Of a DNA stretch of 11,724 nucleotides, positions 6,137 through 11,724 are shown piece by piece. How positions within the stretch are numbered: position 1 is the stretch's first letter; each line of letters opens with the position of its first letter. The stretch comes from Nanohaloarchaea archaeon SW_4_43_9 (GTDB taxonomy: Archaea; Nanohalarchaeota; Nanosalinia; Nanosalinales; Nanosalinaceae), in assembly GCA_003009815.1 (NCBI GenBank), contig PXPD01000003.1, positions 1 to 11,724 of the forward strand. Direction: 5' to 3'. The notes beneath the pieces are model-generated. The model was not told where the DNA came from and did not search any database. It was given only the letters and a program-made list of their open reading frames with translations. The translations under genes and the position numbers were made by a program.

Positions 6137-6271
6137 GTGAGCTGTAGTATAAACAACTGTGAAATGCGAGGGGTGCATGTACACGAGACGGACGAGGATA
6201 TCTCCGTATTCTGTGTCCGTCATTACCAGGCCGCTCTTAAAGTGGCGCGGGAGAAAAAGGTCGAAAGGTGA
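6137..6271 (+). CDS. Small putative zinc-binding protein (44 residues)
   Basis: A GTG start gives MSCSINNCEMRGVHVHETDE, followed by DISVFCVRHYQAALKVARE. C3 and C8 (C-x4-C) with C26 and H29 (C-x2-H) make a plausible single zinc-binding site, as in the small zinc-finger proteins common in haloarchaea, which are too short for many gene finders. The composition is biased to charged residues and the frame is clean. A TATA box lies 37 bases upstream. The stop codon is inside a perfect hairpin (6263-6281). A second GTG at 6134 is an alternative start. The function is unknown; metal binding or protein/nucleic-acid interaction are guesses. Confidence 0.5.
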   Translation: MSCSINNCEMRGVHVHETDEDISVFCVRHYQAALKVAREKKVER

Positions 6272-6281
6272 AACACCTTTC
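6263..6281 (+). terminator. Perfect hairpin at the end of the small ORF, possible terminator
   Basis: GAAAGGTG-AAA-CACCTTTC forms an 8-bp perfect stem with a 3-base loop, and the stop codon of the small ORF lies in its left arm. The downstream T-run is only TTTT at 6294-6297, which also forms part of the next gene's TATA box, so termination is possible but not strong. It could equally be a site for a DNA- or RNA-binding protein. Confidence 0.4.
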
Positions 6282-6293
6282 CCGAGCCGTTCA

Positions 6294-6300
6294 TTTTAAA
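6294..6300 (+). promoter_or_regulatory. TATA box of the sugar-nucleotide operon
   Basis: TTTTAAA is centred about 29 bases before the ATG at 6326, giving a nearly leaderless first gene. The downstream genes are closely spaced (gaps of 4 and 40 bases, then a 4-base overlap), so this is probably the main operon promoter. Confidence 0.5.
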
Positions 6301-6325
6301 CACATCAGTTTCCTAATTCTCACTC

Positions 6326-7597
6326 ATGGATAAGGTAAAAATCTATCAGATAGGGCTTAACGACTTTGGAAGACATGGGTTCGACAAACTGGTGGAGCTT
6401 TCACGTGAGTTCGAGAAAATTGAGCTATGCGGTGTATGTGACAAGGATTTTGAAAGGCTGGAAAGCGCCGAGAAATTTGCTGAAATAAACGATATTGGAA
6501 TTGAGACATTCCAGCGAACAGAGGAAATGTACTCGAACGCCGAACAAAATTCGGGTGCTGGAACAGAGCTCATGGTGTACGATGCAGGGCCAACCACGGA
6601 TCACTCGGAGAATATTTACAAATCGATGCAGCATAACTTCTTCCATCTAGCAGAAAAACCGCCATCAATGAACCGAGGAGAACATATTAGAGAGAAAAGA
6701 CTCTCAGAGAAGGGAAATGCAATGTGGAAAGTGGATTTTATTGAAAGAGAGAACCCGGCGGTAAAGAAAGCGATGGAACTCGTAGAGGATAAGAATATTG
6801 AGAAGATTGAGACCTTCAGGGAGAGTTCTGTAGGAATTGAAAAGGCTATCGACAACGCTGCAAGGCTTGGAGTAAAAGGCGGAGATATACTGGACAAGAT
6901 GATAAATGAAATTTACACTCTTGATATACTGGAGAAAGCCGGAAATAGTATAGACCTTGAATTGAAAGATGTCGAATGCCGGTACTTCCACCCTAAGAAT
7001 ACAGAAGGTGAAAGATTTACCGGGGTGTACAGCGGCCACACCGATAGAATTAATTCGGAAACATCAACAGGAATGACACAGGCCCTTTTTGAAGCTGATG
7101 ATACAGAACTAGAACTCCATTCTAGCTGGATGGGATTAAGTGAGGAAGCGATGTTCGCCTCACAGTCGCTTGAAGAAAAAACCGGTCACAGATTCTTCAA
7201 ACGCGACTTTTCCGAGATGAGCGATAAAGCGTATGTAAACGAGGAAGCCCGGTTCTTCATAATTAGAGGTGAAAAAGACCTGGCCGGAGATATGATGAGC
7301 GGAAGACTGTTTAATCTAGATACGGGCGAGGAAATTGAAACCGAGAACTATCTTCACGACCAGCTCTACCGCGTCCTGGAAAAAGCAGTGTTCCACGTAT
7401 CAGGTAAAGACGTGGAAATTATTTCAGAAAAAGAAATTGATATCTTCATGAACGCCATATTCGATATTAAAGATGCATTAGGATACGATAGAGACTACTA
7501 CTCCGAACTGGAAAAAGCACAGGAAAAAATCAGGAGCCTCATTGCGGAGGACAGAAAAGTTATTGAAGCTGAAGAATCCGAGAAAATAGCAGGATAA
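6326..7597 (+). CDS. Gfo/Idh/MocA-like NAD(P)-dependent oxidoreductase
   Basis: The N-terminal 120 residues form a Rossmann domain: YQIGLNDFG (7-15) at the dinucleotide loop, then GVCDKD (36-41) at the end of the second strand, and AEKPPSMN (109-116), which carries the EKP motif typical of the Gfo/Idh/MocA family. GGDILDKMINEIYTLDIL (185-202) corresponds to the GGxLLDxGxHxID segment, where the usual catalytic histidine region is altered (MINE in place of GSHD). These enzymes oxidise or reduce sugars and sugar nucleotides. At 423 residues it is longer than the usual 330-390, with an extra acidic helical tail. It heads an operon with two nucleotidyltransferases and a sugar-phosphate mutase, so a sugar-nucleotide substrate is likely. 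The exact reaction is unknown, and the altered dinucleotide loop (no GxGxxG) leaves activity uncertain. Confidence 0.65.
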   Translation: MDKVKIYQIGLNDFGRHGFDKLVELSREFEKIELCGVCDKDFERLESAEKFAEINDIGIETFQRTEEMYSNAEQNSGAGTELMVYDAGPTTDHSENIYKSMQHNFFHLAEKPPSMNRGEHIREKRLSEKGNAMWKVDFIERENPAVKKAMELVEDKNIEKIETFRESSVGIEKAIDNAARLGVKGGDILDKMINEIYTLDILEKAGNSIDLELKDVECRYFHPKNTEGERFTGVYSGHTDRINSETSTGMTQALFEADDTELELHSSWMGLSEEAMFASQSLEEKTGHRFFKRDFSEMSDKAYVNEEARFFIIRGEKDLAGDMMSGRLFNLDTGEEIETENYLHDQLYRVLEKAVFHVSGKDVEIISEKEIDIFMNAIFDIKDALGYDRDYYSELEKAQEKIRSLIAEDRKVIEAEESEKIAG

Positions 7598-7601
7598 ACC
7601 A

Positions 7602-8465
7602 ATGAAAGCTGTTATACCGTGTGCCAAGAAAGAAGAAGCACTATACCCGTTTACTGAGTCAAAGCCAACCGGGATGATACCGGTAATGGGAAAACCGATC
7701 GTCAAACATTTGATCTCCGATCTTCAGAGTGAAGAAGTAGATGATATTTACATAGTCGCGAACCACAGGGAGGAAGACTTCAGAGAGGAGTTCGACGAAT
7801 ATACGAATGTTAACATCGTTACACAGGAGGAACTGAACGGTACAGGAGGGGCAGTCGAGACCTGCAGTTTTATTGAAGAAGACTTCATCGTGATCAATGG
7901 AGATGTCGTAACATCGGGAGAAGAGATCTCCGCACTTCTGGAAAAGCATCGGGAAAACAACGCAAGTTCAACTATACTGGCTGCAACCGAAGAAAGCCCG
8001 GAAAAGTTCGGAGTTCTCAGCATAAAGAACGACAAAGTAGAGCATATAACCGAGAAACCGGAGGAACCGGAAAACCCTCTCGTCAACACAGGTATCTATG
8101 TTTTCAACCCGGAAATATTCAGTATTCTGGATGAGATGGAGGGAGAAAAAGAGCTGACCTCCGCAGTCCAGAAAATGGTAGAGGAGCAGGATGTCAGGTT
8201 CGAAATGGTGGAAAACTACTGGATAGACATAGGATCAAACCGGAAGCTCTGGAAGGCCGACCGTGTAAAACGGGAAAACGAGATAGTTGAAACAAATATA
8301 CATGAAGACGCGCAGGTACATGAAGATGCAGTTATAGATGGAGAGGTGATTATAGAGAAGAACGCCCAGATCAGGCCGGGAGCTGTAATTGAGGGAAAAA
8401 CATTTATCGGCAGGAACAGTGTAATCGGCCCAAACACTCTGCTCAGAGACTCCACAGTAACGTAA
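7602..8465 (+). pseudogene. Sugar-phosphate nucleotidyltransferase with degenerate signature, N-terminal part of a frameshifted gene
   Basis: This has the GT-A-like nucleotidyltransferase fold followed by left-handed beta-helix repeats. Features that fit are GKPIVKH (30-36), ELNGTGGAVET (77-87), INGDVV (98-103) with the metal-binding aspartate D101, EKP (151-153), LVNTGIYVF (160-168) and WIDIGS (207-212). The nucleotide-binding signature, normally AGxGTRxxPLT, is replaced by AKKEEALYPFT (8-18), and PKPLLPV by KPTGMIPV (21-28), so catalysis may be lost; a regulatory-subunit role like eukaryotic GMPPA is one possibility. Hexapeptide repeats start near 232. The frame stops at 8463-8465 because GTAAC is duplicated (8457-8466). 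Without the extra copy the protein continues in frame to 8707, giving about 366 residues. It starts 4 bases after the oxidoreductase stop. Confidence 0.75.
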
Positions 8466-8466
8466 C
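8457..8466 (+). repeat. Tandem duplication GTAAC x2 that breaks the nucleotidyltransferase frame
   Basis: Two adjacent copies of GTAAC (8457-8461, 8462-8466) create an in-frame TAA. Removing one copy joins DSTVT directly to RNTRLRGASVDKS and restores one continuous left-handed beta-helix protein. This is the expected signature of replication slippage or an assembly duplication. Confidence 0.8.
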
Positions 8467-8467
8467 G

Positions 8468-8707
8468 AGAAACACACGACTCCGAGGTGCTTCAGTGGAT
8501 AAATCCCTACTGTTCGAGAAAAATATCATCGACCCATTGACTCACTTAGAGGACTGTATCCTCGGGGAAGAATCCGATATCAAGTCAAACACCACCATCA
8601 AGGAATCAGTTATCGGCCCAAGAAGCTTTGTCGAGATGAACAACTCGATCTACGGCGTCAAGTTCGTACCGGATGCAAGAACCGATCTAGGAGAGATCAG
8701 TAAATAG
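8468..8707 (+). pseudogene. C-terminal beta-helix part of the frameshifted nucleotidyltransferase
   Basis: This piece continues the preceding gene after the GTAAC duplication. It starts with RNTRLRGASVDKS and carries more hexapeptide repeats (CILGEESDIKSNTTI, SVIGPRSFVEM) to the stop at 8707. It has no proper start; a GTG at 8495 could only make a 70-residue fragment. There is no GlmU-type acetyltransferase catalytic histidine segment, so the repeats probably serve oligomerisation. A 12-bp palindrome, AGAAAGCTTTCT (8717-8728), lies in the 40-bp gap before the next gene. Confidence 0.75.
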
Positions 8708-8747
8708 AAACTGTAAAGAAAGCTTTCTAACAAAACAAAGGATAAAG

Positions 8748-9368
8748 ATGAAAGCAGTAATTCTCGCAGCGGGAAAGGGAACGAGGATGAAACCTCTCAC
8801 AGAGGACACACCGAAACCACTTCTCCCGGTAGCCGGTAAACCGATAATACAGCACAGTATTGACCTTATAGATAGCCATGTGAATGAAATAATAGTGGTC
8901 GCCGGATATAGGATAGAACAGTTTCAGGAATACTTCTCGGCTACCGATATAAAAGTAGTTGAGCAGGAGGAAGCTTTGGGAACCGCAGATGCTGCACTCC
9001 AGGCCCGTGAATTTATTGAGGAATCAGCTGTTATAATGAACGGAGACGATATCTACGGCGAAAGCATCCAAAAAGTAATTGAGGGAGGTAACTCGGTTCT
9101 TGCAGCAGAGGCGGATAAACCGAGTAATTACGGAGTATACAACGAGAGCGATGGAGAGATTAATGACCTTGTAGAAAAACCCGACAATCCACCTTCCAGT
9201 CTTGTTAACACCGGCTGCTTTTCTGTAGGTGTAGATTTCTTCGATCTGCTTGAAGGAGTAGAAAAGTCGAAACGGGGAGAATACGAGATAACGGACGCAC
9301 TAAAACAATATATCCGAGAGACAACCCGACAGATGGCTTCCCTGCAGTTATCCATGGCAGCTGATTAA
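8748..9368 (+). pseudogene. glmU: GlmU-like nucleotidyltransferase domain, N-terminal part of a frameshifted gene
   Basis: This carries a canonical nucleotidyltransferase domain: LAAGKGTRMKPLT (6-18) for nucleotide binding, PKPLLPVAGKP (22-32), ALGTADA (76-82), MNGDD (97-101) with the metal-binding aspartate, VEKP (142-145), LVNTG (152-156) and GEYEITDAL (177-185). It would transfer a uridylyl or similar group to a sugar-1-phosphate such as GlcNAc-1-P. After residue 191 the frame runs into an alien end (TRQMASLQLSMAAD, stop 9366-9368), while the expected continuation WLPCSYPWQLINANKELL is found one frame over. A +1 shift must lie between 9304, since that frame has a stop just upstream, and about 9330; one extra C in CCC at 9325-9327 would explain it. 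The full gene would be 8748-9927, about 392 residues. GGATAAAG precedes the ATG. Confidence 0.8.
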
Positions 9369-9927
9369 CGCAAACAAAGAACTTCTAGATGTTCCCAGGA
9401 AAATCCAGTTAGAGGTACCTGAATCAACAGCTGTACGCGGAGAAGTCCGTATTGAAGAAGATGTAGAGATAGATGAAAACTGTGTTATTGAAGGACCAGC
9501 AATCATAAAGTCAGGCTGTGAGATCGGACCAAACAGCCACATTAGACCGGGAACCGTTCTGGAAGAAAATGTTGAAATCGGAAACTCAGAGATCAAAAAC
9601 TCGGTGATAAGAGAAGGTTCTGCAGTCCCCCATTTCAGTTATATCGGAGACTCCTACATTGGGAAAAACGTTAACATCGGAGCAGGAACAAAGACTGCCA
9701 ACCTTCTCGGAAAGGAAAAAACTGTCAGGATGAAAGTAAAGGGAAAACTATATGACACCAGGAGAGAGAAAATGGGAGCGGTTATAGGATCTGAGGCAAA
9801 AATCGGTGTAAACAACTCGATCAAGCCTGGCCGGAAAATAGGTTATAAATCAGTGACTGACAGCGGAGAGAAAGTCGATGAAAATATTCCGTCAGAAACA
9901 ACATTGAAAGACGGGGATACTCTGTGA
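9322..9927 (+). pseudogene. glmU: GlmU-like acetyltransferase (left-handed beta-helix) domain, C-terminal part of the frameshifted gene
   Basis: This is the continuation of the preceding gene. It begins with WLPCSYPWQLINANKELL (encoded around 9331-9385), the usual hinge of archaeal GlmU-type proteins, then hexapeptide repeats (CEIGPNSHIRPG) and the acetyltransferase core VPHFSYIGDSYIGKNVNIGA, whose histidine is the expected catalytic base, then KTANLL and VRMKVKGKL. This pattern is that of archaeal bifunctional sugar-1-phosphate nucleotidyltransferase/amino-sugar-1-phosphate acetyltransferases such as Sulfolobus ST0452. The fragment has no natural start, although a GTG at 9604 could give a 107-residue piece. 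Its TGA overlaps the GTG start of the next gene by 4 bases, which suggests the intact protein was translationally coupled to it. Confidence 0.8.
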
Positions 9928-11708
9928 AGATAGGAATAGATTTCGACCGGGTTCTATTCGACACAGACGGGTTCAAGAAAAACTTAACAGAGAAGTTTCC
10001 AGAGTTTGATGAAACCTATGATCAGGCTAAGAAGGATAGTTACTACAATCTAGAGAAACACGCCAAGTTACTTGGTATAGAGGAAGAAAAACTTCTGACA
10101 GAGATGAGAAAATGCGAGGAGTATCTCTACAGCGATGTGAAGAAACTTGAGAAACTGAAAAATAAACATGAACTGCTCATTGTCACCCGCGGCGATCCCG
10201 TTGTACAGAAAGAGAAGCTGGAGTACTCAGGAGCGCTGGAATACTTCGACGGCTACGAGATAGTTACAGAGGGATCAAAAAACGTGAGAGGTATTGACTT
10301 TCTAGTCGATGACTGGAAGAAAGAACTGGAGAGAATAGATCTTCCCGGTCTGCTGATTGACAGGCAGAAAGAAGGAATAGAGAAAGTTATTGAACATCTT
10401 AATATCCCGGAGTACGAGAAAGTGTTCAAAAGATACGATATAAGAGGAAAATACCCTGAAGAACTCAATGAATACTTTGCCTATCGACTGGGACGATCAG
10501 TTGCAAAACTGGTAAAGAAAAGAAAATGGGAAAAACAGGTAGTAGTCTGCAAAGATCCTAAAGAAACCTCAGACAACCTGAAGGAATCACTGATAAGAGG
10601 TATAAAAAACGGCGGCGTGGATGTGGTTGACTCTGGTACAGGATCTACTGACTACCTGGCGTTCTCTTCCGTAGAGGAAGAGTCAGTCGGTGTTCAGGTA
10701 ACATCTTCTCATATGCAGCTTGAATTCAATGGATTCAAACTTGTATACCCCGAAGGAAACGGTTTCATGAACAAGGATCTGGACTGTTTAAAGCAGATGT
10801 TCCGGGAAAACAGCTTTCAGAGAGAAGAGGATGGAGCGGAAATCGAGAAGGCATACTATAGCAGATACCTTAATGCGGCAGAGGATTTTGCCCGGATACA
10901 TTTTCAAGATATTGAACGGAAAATCGTGCTTGATAATCTTGGGGGTATAGACTCAAGTCAGGCAGAGGAGTTACTGGAGACAGTTGGAGCGGAAGTAACC
11001 AATCTCTCCAATGATAAGCCGAAGGTAAATCCTCCGGATCCAAAGCCTGAGAAACTGAGACATATCGAGAGAAAAGTGGAGGAAACAGGATCGGATATGG
11101 GTATCGCAACCGATATGGACGCAGACAGGATAGCTATCTACTATCAGGAAGAATGGCTTTCCGGTGATGAAATATTTGCAGTACTGATCGAGATAATGAA
11201 ACCGGACAAGGTAGTTGCCTCAATCGACTCTACAGAAATAATTGAGGAAACAGCAGAGAAATACGGTGAGATAGAGCATACGCAGGTCGGCGATCCATTC
11301 GTTATCGACAGAACTATCGAAACAGGAGCAGAACTGTCTGGAGAGCCCAACGGTCACTACTGCTTCACAAAGTTTGTTCCATACAACTCGGGGACTCTCG
11401 CAGCCGCAATGATCGCTGGATCAGACCTGAATGAGATCAGAAAGAAGCTTCCGGATATAAGTATCGTGAAGAAAAGCATAGAAGTCAATGACAAATACAG
11501 TTCTATGGAAAAGGTGAAGAAAGAAGTGAGGAAAAGGTTCAAGACTCTTTCAGAAATCGACGGAATAAAGTTTCAGACCGATAATTCCCGTGTTCTGATA
11601 CGTTCCTCAGGTTCCTCCCATACACTTAGAATAATAGCTGAATCAGAGACTGAAAAAGGCGCTGAGAACGCGCTGAAGAAATCGAAGAAACTTATCCAGA
11701 ACACATAA
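9924..11708 (+). CDS. HAD-like phosphatase fused to phosphomannomutase/phosphoglucosamine mutase
   Basis: Residues 1-160 are a HAD-superfamily domain: IDFDRVLFD with nucleophile D6 and general acid D8, IVTRGD (86-91) with T88, and FLVDD (126-130) as the acidic motif. Residues 165-594 are an alpha-D-phosphohexomutase: FKRYDIRGKYPEELN (168-182) at the start, phosphoserine loop TSSHMQ with S262, metal loop DMDADR (397-402), sugar-specificity loop GEPNGH (473-478) and phosphate-binding RSSGSS (560-565). These enzymes interconvert hexose-6-P and hexose-1-P, supplying the substrate of GlmU; PMM, PGM and GlmM cannot be separated here. The motifs deviate from the usual TASHNP, GExSGH and RxSGTEP, but the catalytic Ser and all metal aspartates remain. 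The GTG start overlaps the previous gene's TGA. A HAD-mutase fusion is unusual; the HAD may hydrolyse a sugar phosphate or nucleotide, which is inference. The frame is clean to the end. Confidence 0.82.
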   Translation: MKIGIDFDRVLFDTDGFKKNLTEKFPEFDETYDQAKKDSYYNLEKHAKLLGIEEEKLLTEMRKCEEYLYSDVKKLEKLKNKHELLIVTRGDPVVQKEKLEYSGALEYFDGYEIVTEGSKNVRGIDFLVDDWKKELERIDLPGLLIDRQKEGIEKVIEHLNIPEYEKVFKRYDIRGKYPEELNEYFAYRLGRSVAKLVKKRKWEKQVVVCKDPKETSDNLKESLIRGIKNGGVDVVDSGTGSTDYLAFSSVEEESVGVQVTSSHMQLEFNGFKLVYPEGNGFMNKDLDCLKQMFRENSFQREEDGAEIEKAYYSRYLNAAEDFARIHFQDIERKIVLDNLGGIDSSQAEELLETVGAEVTNLSNDKPKVNPPDPKPEKLRHIERKVEETGSDMGIATDMDADRIAIYYQEEWLSGDEIFAVLIEIMKPDKVVASIDSTEIIEETAEKYGEIEHTQVGDPFVIDRTIETGAELSGEPNGHYCFTKFVPYNSGTLAAAMIAGSDLNEIRKKLPDISIVKKSIEVNDKYSSMEKVKKEVRKRFKTLSEIDGIKFQTDNSRVLIRSSGSSHTLRIIAESETEKGAENALKKSKKLIQNT

Positions 11709-11724
11709 AACCCTCTCAGCTAAT

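Noticed and set aside
8216..8477. Minus-strand open frames opposite the nucleotidyltransferase
   Set aside because: They are Ser/Phe/Ile-rich shadows of an acidic gene with clear beta-helix repeats on the plus strand.
8495..8707. Independent 70-residue gene starting at GTG 8495
   Set aside because: Its sequence continues the beta-helix of the upstream gene exactly once the GTAAC duplication is removed.
8717..8728. 12-bp palindrome AGAAAGCTTTCT as an operator
   Set aside because: It is short, AT-rich and within an operon gap; chance occurrence is likely and nothing else supports a function.
9604..9927. Independent 107-residue gene starting at GTG 9604
   Set aside because: The same frame is open from 9304 and encodes the GlmU hinge and repeats upstream of 9604.

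Overview
The window looks like chromosomal DNA from a halophilic archaeon, most likely a small-genome lineage such as Nanohaloarchaeota. The evidence is an archaeal ribosomal protein L10e, TATA boxes about 26-30 bases upstream of several start codons (leaderless transcripts), strongly acidic proteins with many Asp/Glu, and moderate GC (estimated by eye at 40-45%). The lineage is an inference; no rRNA is present.

Layout. 1-294 (-): 5' part of the L10e gene. 295-459: divergent promoter region. 460-1185 (+): phosphoribosyltransferase-like protein. 1259-4931 (-): a tightly coupled three-gene operon in the transcription order P-loop ATPase (CooC/MinD type), Y4yA-type PLP decarboxylase-like enzyme, then an SbnA/cysteine-synthase-like PLP enzyme fused to a rhodanese domain. 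5150-5521 (+), divergent from that operon: a short SerK/SbnI-like putative free-serine kinase. Together these four suggest serine -> O-phosphoserine -> beta-substituted amino acid -> decarboxylated product, as in the first steps of staphyloferrin B-type siderophore synthesis, or alternatively cysteine/sulfur metabolism. No siderophore synthetase or SbnB-like dehydrogenase is visible, so the product is unknown.

5548-6325 is a decayed or remodelled stretch. It holds a NikR-type regulator that has lost its metal-binding core by a deletion/frameshift, a putative transposase relic, and a 44-residue putative zinc-binding protein ending in a perfect hairpin.

6326-11708 (+) is a sugar-nucleotide operon: a Gfo/Idh/MocA-like oxidoreductase, a nucleotidyltransferase with a degenerate nucleotide-binding signature, an archaeal GlmU-like bifunctional enzyme, and a HAD-phosphatase/phosphohexomutase fusion. 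It probably makes UDP-HexNAc or a related activated sugar for surface glycans. Both nucleotidyltransferase genes are frameshifted: the first by a visible tandem duplication of GTAAC, the second by a +1 shift near 9304-9330. Three or four broken frames in under 12 kb is unusual and points either to real decay/strain variation or to assembly errors.

The regions 295-459, 4932-5149 and 5871-6325 contain promoters, inverted repeats and the relics described. I see no tRNA, rRNA, CRISPR array or intact insertion sequence.
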